Shown piece after piece: positions 23,468 to 31,108 of a stretch of DNA of 33,254 bases (positions are counted from its first letter, which is position 1; the number at the start of each line of letters is the position of its first letter). The stretch is from positions 1 to 33,254 of the forward strand of contig CALABP010000060.1 in NCBI GenBank assembly GCA_937885695.1. The letters are read 5' to 3'. Both the position numbers and the translations under genes were made by a program. The notes below the pieces were generated by a model. It was not told the origin of the DNA. It was given only the letters and a program-made list of their open reading frames with translations, and ran no database searches. The stretch is from DTU089 sp002440045. Lineage in GTDB: Bacteria > Bacillota > Clostridia > Oscillospirales > Acutalibacteraceae.

Positions 23468-23820
23468 TGAACAGTAAAGAGCTTGTAGAAAAAATAGTAA
23501 AAACGCTTGACGACAAAAAGGGCGTGGATATTGAAGTGATTAAAACCGAAGAGCTTACAATAGTCGCCGACTATTTTGTAATAGCTACGGCAAATTCAAA
23601 CACACATTTGCGCTCGCTTTCGGAAGAAGTCGAATACAGACTTTCTCTTGAAAACATAAAGCCCGACCACATTGAAGGCAGAGCCACCGGCTGGGTCGTT
23701 TTGCAGTATGCGGGCGTTACAGTGCACCTGTTTTTAAAGGACACGCGCAGCTATTATAACCTTGAGCGCCTTTGGGGCGACGGCGCAAAAATAGATATTT
23801 CCGACATTATTACGGACTGA
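23464..23820 (+). CDS. rsfS: ribosomal silencing factor RsfS
   Basis: RsfS (Iojap/YbeB) binds ribosomal protein L14 and blocks subunit joining when nutrients run low. The 118-residue length is typical. TIVADYFVIATANSNTHLRS, VEYRL and the signature WVVLQYAGVTVHLF with a C-terminal YYNLERLWGDG are characteristic. It lies between yqeK and leuS, so it is under the same leucine-responsive T-box, which would raise it together with LeuRS when charged tRNA-Leu is short. Confidence 0.94.
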   Translation: MMNSKELVEKIVKTLDDKKGVDIEVIKTEELTIVADYFVIATANSNTHLRSLSEEVEYRLSLENIKPDHIEGRATGWVVLQYAGVTVHLFLKDTRSYYNLERLWGDGAKIDISDIITD

Positions 23821-23834
23821 AAGGATTGATATAA

Positions 23835-26240
23835 ATGAAATACAACTTTGCCGAAGTCGAAAAAAAATGGCAAAAAAAGTGGGAGGACGAGGGCGTTTTT
23901 CACGCCGACGACAACTCCGGCAAGCCTAAATTTTACGGCCTTGTCGAATTCCCCTATCCGAGCGGCGCGGGCATGCACGTCGGCCACATAAAGGCATACT
24001 CGGGACTTGAGGTTGTTTCAAGAAAAAGACGTATGCAGGGCTATAACGTGCTTTTCCCGATAGGCTTTGACGCATACGGCCTTCCCACCGAAAACTACGC
24101 CATCAAAACGGGCATTCACCCGAGAAAGGTTACCGACGACAACATCAAAAGATTTTCAAGCCAGCTTAAAAACGTCGGTTTTTCCTTCGACTGGACGCGT
24201 GTTATCGACACAACACAAGAGGACTATTATAAATGGACTCAGTGGATTTTTCTTAAAATGTTCGAGCACGGTCTTGCGTTCCGCGACAAAACCCTCGTAA
24301 ACTATTGCCCGTCGTGCAAGGTTGTGCTTTCAAACGAGGACTCGCAGGGCGGCAAGTGCGACATTTGCCACAGCGACATTGTTCAGAAATCAAAGGACGT
24401 TTGGTATTTAAGAATAACCGCCTATGCCGACAAGCTTCTTGAGGGTCTTAACGAGGTAAATTATCTTCCCAACATCAAGCTTCAGCAGGTCAACTGGATA
24501 GGCAAATCGACAGGCGCGTTTGTAAACTTCAAGGTTGACGGCACCGACGAAATGCTTCGCATTTATACCACGCGCCCCGACACACTTTTCGGCGTAACGT
24601 TTATGGTAATGGCGCCCGAGCATCCGCTTATCGACAAATATTCCGATAAAATCGCCAATATGGACGAAGTTGCGGCTTACAGAGCAGAATGCGCCAAAAA
24701 GACCGAATTTGAAAGAACGCAGCTTGTAAAAGACAAAACAGGCGTTCGCCTTGACGGCATCTGCGGAATTAACCCCGTAAACGGCAAAAAAATACCGATA
24801 TACATATCCGACTACGTTATGATGGGCTACGGCACGGGCGCAATTATGGCTGTTCCCGCGCACGATGAGCGCGACTTTGAATTTGCAAAAAAATTCGGCA
24901 TTGACATTATAGAGGTAATAAAGGGCGGCGACATTGAAAAAGAAGCCTATACGGGCGACGGCGAAATGATAAACTCCGACTTCCTTAACGGCTATAAGAA
25001 CAAAAAGGATTCTATAGAAAGAATGCTTTCATTCCTCGAAGAAAAGGGCATCGGCGAAAAGGGCGTTCAGTATAAAATGAAGGACTGGGCGTTTAACCGT
25101 CAAAGATATTGGGGCGAGCCTATTCCGATTGTTTACTGCGAAAAATGCGGAATGGTTCCCGTACCCTACAGCGAGCTGCCCTTAAAGCTCCCCAAGGTTG
25201 ACAACTTTAAGCCCGGTTCTGACGGCGAAAGCCCCCTTGCAAAGATTGACTCGTTCGTCAACTGCAAGTGCCCGCGCTGCGGCGGCGAAGCCAAGCGCGA
25301 AACCGATACAATGCCGCAGTGGGCAGGTTCTTCGTGGTATTTCTTAAGATATATCGACCCCCACAACACCGAGCGTTTTGCAGACCCCGAAAAGCTTAAA
25401 TATTGGGGTCAGGTTGACTGGTACAACGGCGGTATGGAGCACGTCACGCGCCACCTTATTTATTCGCGCTTCTGGCACAAGTTCCTTTATGACATCGGCG
25501 AAGTGCCCTACTCTGAGCCGTATGCCAAAAGAACGGCGCAAGGTCTTATTTTAGGACCCGACGGCGATAAAATGAGCAAATCAAAGGGCAACGTTGTTGA
25601 CCCGAACGAGGTTGTAAACGCCTACGGCGCAGACGTTCTTCGCACATACGTCCTCTTTATGGGCGATTATGAAAAAGCCGCGCCGTGGTCCGAAAACGGC
25701 GTTAAGGGCTGCAAAAGATTTATCGACAGAGTGTGGAATCTCAACGAAATCGTAAAAGACGGCGACGGATATTCAAAGGAGCTTGAAAGCAGCTTCCACA
25801 AGACCGTTAAAAAAGTCTCGGACGATATTGAAAGTATGAAGTTCAACACCGCAATAGCCGCACTTATGACGCTTCTTAACGAAATTTACGACAAGGGCTC
25901 TGTTACAAAGGGCGAGCTTAAAACGTTTCTTACGCTTCTCAATCCCTTTGCGCCGCACGTCACGGAAGAGATATGGGCAACACAGGGCTTCGGCGGAATG
26001 CTTGCAAACGGCAATTGGGTTGACTATGACGAAGAAAAAACGGTTGACGCGACTATTGAAGTTCCCGTTCAGATTTGCGGAAAGCTGCGCGCTACCGTAA
26101 CTATCGAAAAGGACGCCGACGCCGCAACGGCTGTTTCTGCCGCGAAGAATGACGAAAAGGTAAAAGAGCTTCTTTCGGGCAAGCAGATAATCAAAGAAAT
26201 TTATGTTCCCGGCAAAATAATCAACATTGTCGCTAAATAA
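23835..26240 (+). CDS. leuS: leucyl-tRNA synthetase
   Basis: Attaches leucine to tRNA-Leu. The 801-residue class I enzyme has the HIGH motif as HVGH in PYPSGAGMHVGH near residue 50, the zinc-like domain with CPSC and CDIC, the CP1 editing domain with TTRPDTLFGVTF, the WYNGGMEHVTRHL block and KMSKS in DGDKMSKSKGN near residue 578. Length and domain order are normal for bacterial LeuRS. It is the fourth gene after the T-box and probably its main target. It starts 14 bases after rsfS with AAAGGA. Confidence 0.97.
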   Translation: MKYNFAEVEKKWQKKWEDEGVFHADDNSGKPKFYGLVEFPYPSGAGMHVGHIKAYSGLEVVSRKRRMQGYNVLFPIGFDAYGLPTENYAIKTGIHPRKVTDDNIKRFSSQLKNVGFSFDWTRVIDTTQEDYYKWTQWIFLKMFEHGLAFRDKTLVNYCPSCKVVLSNEDSQGGKCDICHSDIVQKSKDVWYLRITAYADKLLEGLNEVNYLPNIKLQQVNWIGKSTGAFVNFKVDGTDEMLRIYTTRPDTLFGVTFMVMAPEHPLIDKYSDKIANMDEVAAYRAECAKKTEFERTQLVKDKTGVRLDGICGINPVNGKKIPIYISDYVMMGYGTGAIMAVPAHDERDFEFAKKFGIDIIEVIKGGDIEKEAYTGDGEMINSDFLNGYKNKKDSIERMLSFLEEKGIGEKGVQYKMKDWAFNRQRYWGEPIPIVYCEKCGMVPVPYSELPLKLPKVDNFKPGSDGESPLAKIDSFVNCKCPRCGGEAKRETDTMPQWAGSSWYFLRYIDPHNTERFADPEKLKYWGQVDWYNGGMEHVTRHLIYSRFWHKFLYDIGEVPYSEPYAKRTAQGLILGPDGDKMSKSKGNVVDPNEVVNAYGADVLRTYVLFMGDYEKAAPWSENGVKGCKRFIDRVWNLNEIVKDGDGYSKELESSFHKTVKKVSDDIESMKFNTAIAALMTLLNEIYDKGSVTKGELKTFLTLLNPFAPHVTEEIWATQGFGGMLANGNWVDYDEEKTVDATIEVPVQICGKLRATVTIEKDADAATAVSAAKNDEKVKELLSGKQIIKEIYVPGKIINIVAK

Positions 26241-26255
26241 AATGTGAGGTTTTTT

Positions 26256-26963
26256 ATGGGTAAAATTGTTGCTCTCGGCGGCGGAAGATATGCAAACGGC
26301 GAAATGCTCAACGTTGTAAAGCATATTATTTCTCTTACAAATAAAAAGTCGCCCTCGTTCCTTTATATCCCCACGGCTGGTCACGACTGCGTTGACGACG
26401 GCGACCGCGAAATTTGGGAAAGCTTTTCCGATAACGGCTGCGGCGACGTGAATATTCTTTTCCTGTCGCACCGATATATAACAAAAGAGCTTGTCGAAAA
26501 AAAGATTCTTTCCGCCGATATAATCTATGTCGGCGGCGGCAATCTTAAATTTCTTACCGAAACGTTTGCAAAAACAGGCGCCGACGAGGTCTTTAAAAAG
26601 GCTTATTCGCTCGGCAAGGTGCTTTGCGGCGTAAGCTCGGGCGCTATGTGCTGGTTTAAAGAGGGCTATGACGACTGCGGCGAAAACGGCAGCTTTATGT
26701 TCTGCGACTGCCTCGGATTTTTGCCTTTTACAAGCGCGCCGCACTTTCAGAACGAAAATTGGCAGACCTTTAAAACCGCAATAGTCGGCAGAGGACTTTC
26801 GGGAATCGGTATGGATAACGGCGCAGGCTTTTGCTTTGTCGACGGCAAATATTATACCGTCGCGGGCAACGAGGACGGCGACATATTCTTTTATGACGCG
26901 TCCGACGGCTACCGCGAAACAAACCTTACAAAAAATCCCGAAAAGTTAAAGGATTTGCCGTAA
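26256..26963 (+). CDS. peptidase S51 / dipeptidase E-like protein
   Basis: A 235-residue member of the class I glutamine-amidotransferase-like fold of peptidase E. The nucleophile elbow reads GVSSGAM (usual pattern GxSAGA), with the Ser as probable nucleophile, and GGGNLKFL and SAPHF are in the expected places. Peptidase E cleaves Asp-X dipeptides; clostridial relatives are not characterised, so only the family is given. It starts 15 bases after leuS with GTGAGG as ribosome site and so is probably the last gene of the T-box operon. No terminator is obvious, as repeats begin three bases after the stop. Confidence 0.85.
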   Translation: MGKIVALGGGRYANGEMLNVVKHIISLTNKKSPSFLYIPTAGHDCVDDGDREIWESFSDNGCGDVNILFLSHRYITKELVEKKILSADIIYVGGGNLKFLTETFAKTGADEVFKKAYSLGKVLCGVSSGAMCWFKEGYDDCGENGSFMFCDCLGFLPFTSAPHFQNENWQTFKTAIVGRGLSGIGMDNGAGFCFVDGKYYTVAGNEDGDIFFYDASDGYRETNLTKNPEKLKDLP

Positions 26964-26965
26964 GA

Positions 26966-27070
26966 GCCGTTAGCTGTTGGCTGTTAGCCGTTAGCCTGCG
27001 CGGCAAAGCCGCGATTATATTCCGCACGTTGTGCGGAAAGCCGTTAGCCGTTGGCTGTTAGCTGTTAGCC
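26966..27070 (+). repeat. GTTAGC heptamer arrays with palindrome between
   Basis: Two arrays of the degenerate heptamer GTTAGCY (26966-26996 and 27040-27070) flank the palindrome TCCGCACGTTGTGCGGA (27021-27037) and a GCGCGGC/GCCGCG hairpin. They begin three bases after the peptidase stop codon. The same modules recur inverted at 27831-27904 and again after fucI. Confidence 0.85.
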
Positions 27071-27073
27071 ATT

Positions 27074-27127
27074 GTACCCGCTGCGCGGGTGCCGTGGGAA
27101 CGCTTGCGCGTTCCGGCGGGCGGCGGG
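27074..27127 (+). repeat. CCCGC..GCGGG / GGGAACGC..GCGTTCC module
   Basis: Two successive hairpins, CCCGCTGCGCGGG-like and GGGAACGCTTGCGCGTTCC, are followed by GGCGGGCGGC. The same module occurs twice more at 33098-33146 and 33191-33239 next to GTTAGC arrays, so it is a defined repeat unit rather than chance. Confidence 0.75.
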
Positions 27128-27245
27128 AGTTGAAGTAAGAAGTAATAAGTAAGAGTGAATAAGTGATTATAATCCGCACGTTGTGCGGAAAAATTAAGGA
27201 AAATGCTACGCATTTTGGCGGGCGGCAGATTGCCGCCCCTACGGG
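27127..27245 (+). repeat. left arm of large inverted repeat
   Basis: About 115 bp that contain an AAGTAAG-rich stretch, TCCGCACGTTGTGCGGA (27173-27189), the hairpin AAAATGC..GCATTTT and GGGCGGCAGATTGCCGCCC. It is nearly the reverse complement of 27673-27791; the differences are small substitutions and short indels. Confidence 0.8.
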
Positions 27246-27328
27246 AAATATGGGGAAATCGGTGCGGAAAACGATAAGCTTTTGCGTGAAAATACCTATA
27301 TAAAAATCAAATTTCTATAAAACAAAAC

Positions 27329-27360
27329 CCCCGTATTCGGACAAAAATCCGTTCACGGGG
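27329..27360. repeat. CCCCGT..ACGGGG hairpin
   Basis: CCCCGT and ACGGGG plus an inner CGGA/TCCG form a hairpin of the same design as those at 27384, 27582 and 32985. It could act as a terminator for leuS-operon transcripts that cross the repeat block. Confidence 0.6.
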
Positions 27361-27383
27361 ATGTTTTATATCGACATAAATAA

Positions 27384-27498
27384 AACCCTGCAAACGGAAA
27401 ATATATCCGTTCACAGGGTTCATTTTATTATAATGTAAAAATGATAAAACGCGGTTTTTGTTTTCACTTCGTAGGGGCGGCAACCTGCCGCCCGCCGA
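27384..27498. repeat. AACCCTG hairpin plus first copy of direct repeat
   Basis: AACCCTG...CAGGGTT (27384-27420) with an inner ACGGA/TCCGT stem is followed by an AT-rich stretch and GTAGGGGCGGCAACCTGCCG. From about 27412 to 27497 the sequence repeats almost exactly at 27612-27698, 200 bp further on. Confidence 0.8.
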
Positions 27499-27581
27499 AA
27501 CGCGTAAGCGTTTCCCTTAATTCCACCGCGCATTGCGCGGTTACAATCGCGGCAACGCCGTGCGTTAACGGTTGACAACAA

Positions 27582-27698
27582 AACCCTGTGAACGGACAAA
27601 GTTCAATCCGCTCACAGGGTTCGTTTTATTATAATGTAAAAATGATAAAACGCGGTTTTGGGTTTTCACTTCGTAGGGGCGGCAATCTGCCGCCCGCC
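27582..27698. repeat. AACCCTG hairpin plus second copy of direct repeat
   Basis: AACCCTGTGAACGGA and TCCGCTCACAGGGTT (27582-27621) make a strong hairpin. The following 77 bases match 27421-27497 with only a few differences, ending in the hairpin GGGGCGGCAATCTGCCGCCC. Confidence 0.8.
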
Positions 27699-27791
27699 AA
27701 AATGCGAAGCATTTTCCTTATAAATTTCCGCACAACGTGCGGATTATAATCACTTATTACCTCTTACATTTTACTTCTTACTTCAAACTCT
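27673..27791 (-). repeat. right arm of large inverted repeat
   Basis: Reverse-complement counterpart of 27127-27245, with GGGCGGCAATCTGCCGCCC, AAAATGCGAAGCATTTT, TCCGCACAACGTGCGGA (27727-27743) and a TTACTTCTTACTT-rich stretch in inverted order. Confidence 0.8.
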
Positions 27792-27830
27792 GCCGCCCGC
27801 AAAAACGGCAACGCCGTTTTCCTTAATACT

Positions 27831-27904
27831 TCCGCACAACGTGCGGAATATAATCCGCGGCGAAGCCGCGTAGCTAACAGCTAATAGCTACCGGCTAACA
27901 GCTA
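27831..27904 (-). repeat. inverted GTTAGC array and palindrome
   Basis: TCCGCACAACGTGCGGA (27831-27847), a CGCGGC..GCCGCG hairpin and an array of GCTAAC words (27871-27904) mirror the left end of the block at 26966-27037. The array ends four bases from the permease stop codon. Confidence 0.8.
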
Positions 27905-27907
27905 TTC

Positions 27908-29512
27908 TCATCCCGCCGTTAAACCCTCAAAAATCTTTGTGCCTTTCTTTTTAAGCCACACAAAAACAACCGCAAAAAGTGCAAAGAGAATCGCCGCCGC
28001 GGCAAGTGCGAACACCGCGCCGTTTTGCCTTCCGAAAAATATTACCGGTAAGATGAACAAAACGCAATACACCCACCCGAGAATCATTGAAATAAACACC
28101 GCGCCGCTTTGTTTTATCGGCACAATTTCGTTTGTCCATGTAAGGTTTGGCATTTTAAGCCCCAAAGCAAGTCCGCTTGCGGCGTCAAAGAGCGTAAACG
28201 CAACTACGGCAAGCGACGAAAAAAGTGATGCCGCGGGCGAAGCCTTTACGCCGACTGCCATACACAGCGCGCAAAACAGCGCGGGCACGGCGGTTAAAAT
28301 GAGCTGCAAATTAAGTTTTGCTTTTAAAACGTCAAACGTGTTTACGGGAAGCGACTGCAAGCACCAAAGCGTTTTGCCTTCAAGCGATACCGACGGTGCG
28401 GCGGTGATGTTCAATGAAGCCACCGCGCAAATAAGAGCGGAAAAAAGCGCGCATACGCTGTCGGCATTCATCTCAAAAATTTCACAAAGAGCAGCTGAAA
28501 TATCAGGGCCTTTAAAAAGCAAAGCTATTCCGCCGACGGCAAGAAAAAGCGTGCCGAGCCCGCAGTTGAGCATATATGCCGCGCTTGAAGTGAAGCGCGA
28601 AAGCTCTTTAAAAAACAACGCGCTTTTGGCACTGCGCCCCTTAAAGCTCACCTTTTTCGATTTCGAGTCAGACTCTACACCCGAAGCCGCCGCAAGCTTT
28701 AAAAAGCTCTTTGACATAACCGCCGCAACCGCAAAAAACAGCACTGCCGCAACTGCGGTTACTGCAACAAGCGGCAAAATGTCGCCCTCGGCGGCTCTGC
28801 CGAAAACGTATATGGGATAAGCGCTGTCTTTAATCTTTCCGCCCCAGACAGCGGCGTTTGCGATAAGCGTGCTTATAAGCGTTTGCGCCCTGAAATAAAA
28901 GAAGTAATATGCGCCGAAAAACAGCAGTGAAACAATAACCGTAATAAAGCTTTTGTTTTTGAGCTTAAGGCTGATTTTTGCAACAAGCCAGCCGAGCACG
29001 CACGAAAGCGTGAGCACAAAAACCGAAATAAGCAAAACAAACATAATGCCGCCGAAAAGCGTCGCGGCAGAGGCTCTCACCGAAAACCAATAAACAACAA
29101 CCGCAGGGAGCGACACAACGCCCGAGTACATAAGGCCCATTAAATAGACCGATAAAAGGCGCGAGGCGAGAATATATTTTGGCGGAATCGGCATAGAAAG
29201 CAAAAGGTCGTTGTCTTTTCCGAGATAAAGCCCGGAATATGTGTTAAAAACACTGCCGAACACGCCGAGAAAGATTGAAAGCAGTCCCAATATTGCAAAA
29301 TACAGCCACGAAACGCCGGCAGACGCCAAAGCAGAACACATACTCCGCGCCAAAAACGTAAATATTCCGCCGAGAAGCCCGACCATCAAAAACACATAAA
29401 GCACAATATAAAGCGCTATCGACGTTTTTGAACGCGCCCTGTTCTTTTTTGCGTCATAAAAATAACTGCGGAATATTTCTGTCAGCTGCTTTTTTAAAAG
29501 CGTCTTCAGCAT
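27908..29512 (-). CDS. ABC exporter permease (ABC-2-like)
   Basis: A 534-residue integral membrane protein with about 12 predicted membrane segments arranged as two halves. The motif LGKDNDLLLSMPIPPKYIL (about residues 95-115) and the similar place in the second half resemble the putative ABC-exporter permeases of Firmicutes that pair with a separate ATPase. The substrate cannot be told from sequence; drugs, peptides or lipids are all possible. It overlaps the upstream ATPase gene by 7 bases, so the two form one operon. Confidence 0.82.
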   Translation of the reverse strand: MLKTLLKKQLTEIFRSYFYDAKKNRARSKTSIALYIVLYVFLMVGLLGGIFTFLARSMCSALASAGVSWLYFAILGLLSIFLGVFGSVFNTYSGLYLGKDNDLLLSMPIPPKYILASRLLSVYLMGLMYSGVVSLPAVVVYWFSVRASAATLFGGIMFVLLISVFVLTLSCVLGWLVAKISLKLKNKSFITVIVSLLFFGAYYFFYFRAQTLISTLIANAAVWGGKIKDSAYPIYVFGRAAEGDILPLVAVTAVAAVLFFAVAAVMSKSFLKLAAASGVESDSKSKKVSFKGRSAKSALFFKELSRFTSSAAYMLNCGLGTLFLAVGGIALLFKGPDISAALCEIFEMNADSVCALFSALICAVASLNITAAPSVSLEGKTLWCLQSLPVNTFDVLKAKLNLQLILTAVPALFCALCMAVGVKASPAASLFSSLAVVAFTLFDAASGLALGLKMPNLTWTNEIVPIKQSGAVFISMILGWVYCVLFILPVIFFGRQNGAVFALAAAAILFALFAVVFVWLKKKGTKIFEGLTAG

Positions 29513-30219
29513 ATGTCTCCCTCCGATTCAAGGAACGCCTCTTCAAGAGTGTCGTCGCCCTTAACTTCGTCGACCGTGCCCGAGCGAATAAGCTTTCCGC
29601 CTTTTATTATGGCAACCTTGTCGCACAGCTTTTCGGCTACTTCAAGAACGTGCGTCGAAAAGAATATTGCGCCGCCGTCAAGGCATTTTTCGCGCATCAT
29701 ACCTTTTAATGTGTGCGCCGCCTTCGGATCAAGACCGACAAAAGGTTCGTCCATAATAATAAGCTTCGGGTCGTGAAGCCACGCCGCAATCACGGCAAGC
29801 TTTTGCTTCATTCCGTGCGAATACGAAGCGACTGCCTTTGAAAGGTCGTTTTTAATTTCAAATGCGTCGGCATATTTTTCAATGCGCTCGCGGCGCGAAC
29901 CGTCGTCGATGCCGAAAATATCTGCAATAAAATTCAGGTATTTAATGCCCGTCATATACTCATAAAGGTCGGGATTGTCGGGTATATATGCAAGCATTTT
30001 TTTACACTCAAGCGGATTTTCTTTGACAGAAACGCCGTTGATTTCAATTTCGCCGCCGTCAAACGGCAATATCCCGACGGCGCATTTAAGGGTCGTTGTT
30101 TTGCCCGCGCCGTTGTGCCCGATAAAACCGTAAATTTCACCGGGAGCTATGTGAAGCGAAAGATTGTCTACGGCAAGCTTTTCACCGTATTTTTTCGTTA
30201 AGCCGTCTATTTTAAGCAA
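29506..30219 (-). CDS. ABC transporter ATP-binding protein
   Basis: A 237-residue ATPase that would energise the adjacent permease. Walker A GHNGAGKT is at residues 34-41, the signature is SYSHGMKQKL near 131-140 (SHGMK in place of the standard LSGGQ, common in exporter-type ABC-2 ATPases), Walker B LIIMDEPFVGLDP follows near 153 and the switch His is in FFSTHVLE. The start is TTG at 30217-30219 with AGGAGAG at good distance; no ATG fits. No sensor-kinase pair, which often accompanies bacitracin-type exporters, is next to it. Confidence 0.92.
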   Translation of the reverse strand: MLKIDGLTKKYGEKLAVDNLSLHIAPGEIYGFIGHNGAGKTTTLKCAVGILPFDGGEIEINGVSVKENPLECKKMLAYIPDNPDLYEYMTGIKYLNFIADIFGIDDGSRRERIEKYADAFEIKNDLSKAVASYSHGMKQKLAVIAAWLHDPKLIIMDEPFVGLDPKAAHTLKGMMREKCLDGGAIFFSTHVLEVAEKLCDKVAIIKGGKLIRSGTVDEVKGDDTLEEAFLESEGDIC

Positions 30220-30294
30220 GTTAATCTCTCCTTTTGAACAATCCGCACACGTTCGGTTACGCGCGTTATAGATTGAACAATATATATCGCCGCC

Positions 30295-30323
30295 ATTTTA
30301 ACACCTATTTTCCTTTTTGTCAA
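30295..30323 (-). promoter_or_regulatory. sigma-A-type promoter for ABC exporter
   Basis: Minus-strand TTGACA (30318-30323) and TAAAAT (30295-30300) are 17 bp apart, about 76 bases ahead of the ATPase start. A perfect -35 suggests substantial expression. Confidence 0.75.
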
Positions 30324-30331
30324 TACAGCAC

Positions 30332-30450
30332 ATAAGACTTCTCAAATATTTTTATACGGCTTCGCAAATGTTTTTTGTATACGTATGACTTCGCAAATAC
30401 TTTTTACGTATGACTTCGCGAATTCTTTTTATATGTCTTCGCGAATATTT
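30332..30450. repeat. degenerate tandem repeats (CTTCGCAAAT units)
   Basis: About five units of 20-30 bases, each with CTTCGCAAAT or CTTCGCGAAT followed by a T-run and ATACGT-like sequence. Their spacing is irregular. The array adjoins the long hairpin at 30459 and may belong to the same element. Confidence 0.7.
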
Positions 30451-30458
30451 AGTCCCAC

Positions 30459-30518
30459 CTAAACCAACAATACCCCCGCGAACTGCAAAAGCAGCTCGCG
30501 GGGGTATTGTTGGTTTAG
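30459..30518. repeat. very stable 27-bp hairpin
   Basis: CTAAACCAACAATACCCCCG (30459-30478) pairs with CGGGGGTATTGTTGGTTTAG (30499-30518); the stem continues through CGA/TCG and CTGC/GCAG with a single A-C mismatch, and the loop is AAAA. No T-run follows. It does not sit next to the end of a gene, so a simple terminator role is unlikely. Confidence 0.85.
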
Positions 30519-30524
30519 CGTTGT

Positions 30525-30726
30525 AAATTCGGCGGCTGACCGTAGGTTCCGACAATTGAAACTTTCGCAAAAAAGCAGAAGCGTCGGCGGTTATCGACAT
30601 GCGGCGGGGTGACCGCTTCCGCAAATGTGAATAGATATTTGCGGATTTCTTCTGTTGTTGCCGCAAAAGCGAATATGTTGTAACGGTAAAATCAAGTATC
30701 GAAACCGACGGTCAGCCGCCGAATTT
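30525..30726. repeat. element with 19-bp perfect terminal inverted repeats
   Basis: AAATTCGGCGGCTGACCGT (30525-30543) is exactly complementary to ACGGTCAGCCGCCGAATTT (30708-30726). Between them lies the hairpin CCGCAAAT/ATTTGCGG (30619-30626 with 30637-30644) and a GCGG/CCGC stem. It carries no convincing reading frame. It may be a structured RNA or a miniature mobile element. Confidence 0.7.
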
Positions 30727-31025
30727 GCCGCCGCCCTTATACGGTGCACTGTACAAATGGCGGGGGTACGGTTTTTCTTATAACGAAAATGCCGTTGACC
30801 GTAAAAACTTAAAAAACAATCTGCAACTTTGGGCATAAGGGAATCGAACCGATACGACTCTCTTAGCCTAACTTTATCCCATTTGAAAAAAATGTAAATA
30901 CACTTTGCACGAAATGCACGAAAACCGCACCGAAATGCAATTTCGGGCGGTCGGCATTTTTTAAAAATCCTCGGCTTTTGTCAATTTTCACAGTAAAGCG
31001 GCAAGAAAATTTTGCATAATTCTTA
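30727..31025. other. intergenic between palindromic block and fucI
   Basis: No gene is seen. At 30831-30880 the minus strand reads GGTTCGATTCCCTTATGCCC, which looks like the T-loop and 3' acceptor end of a tRNA, but no matching 5' half lies upstream. The rest is unremarkable AT-rich sequence leading to the fucI promoter. Confidence 0.4.
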
Positions 31026-31053
31026 TTGAATAAAAGGCAATTTGTGTTATACT
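31026..31053 (+). promoter_or_regulatory. promoter for fucI
   Basis: TTGAAT (31026-31031) and TATACT (31048-31053) are 16 bp apart, with TG one base before the -10 giving an extended -10. It lies about 56 bases before the start codon. Confidence 0.6.
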
Positions 31054-31108
31054 TATTATGTAAATTATGCCGAGGTGCAAGCCGCGGCTGAAAGGAATGG
31101 TATTTTTT

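Noticed and set aside
25773..26744. 323-codon minus-strand reading frame
   Set aside because: It runs antisense through leuS and the peptidase gene, both of which have clear family motifs on the plus strand.
27384..27698. Possible CRISPR array from regularly placed repeats
   Set aside because: There are only two long direct-repeat copies 200 bp apart, the short repeats are hairpins of variable sequence, no spacers of uniform length exist and no cas gene is near.
27939..28820. 293-codon plus-strand reading frame
   Set aside because: It is antisense to the ABC permease; the minus-strand product has the expected membrane segments.
30352..30666. 104-codon minus-strand reading frame
   Set aside because: It is made of the palindromic and tandem repeat sequence, has no ribosome site and resembles no protein family; it is explained by the repeats.
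30525..30726. Insertion sequence with terminal repeats
   Set aside because: The 183-bp interior is too short for a transposase and I could not see a target-site duplication, so I list it only as an inverted-repeat element.
30831..30880. A tRNA gene on the minus strand
   Set aside because: Only a T-arm and acceptor-like 3' end is visible; the T stem pairs poorly and no complementary 5' acceptor, D arm or anticodon stem was found.
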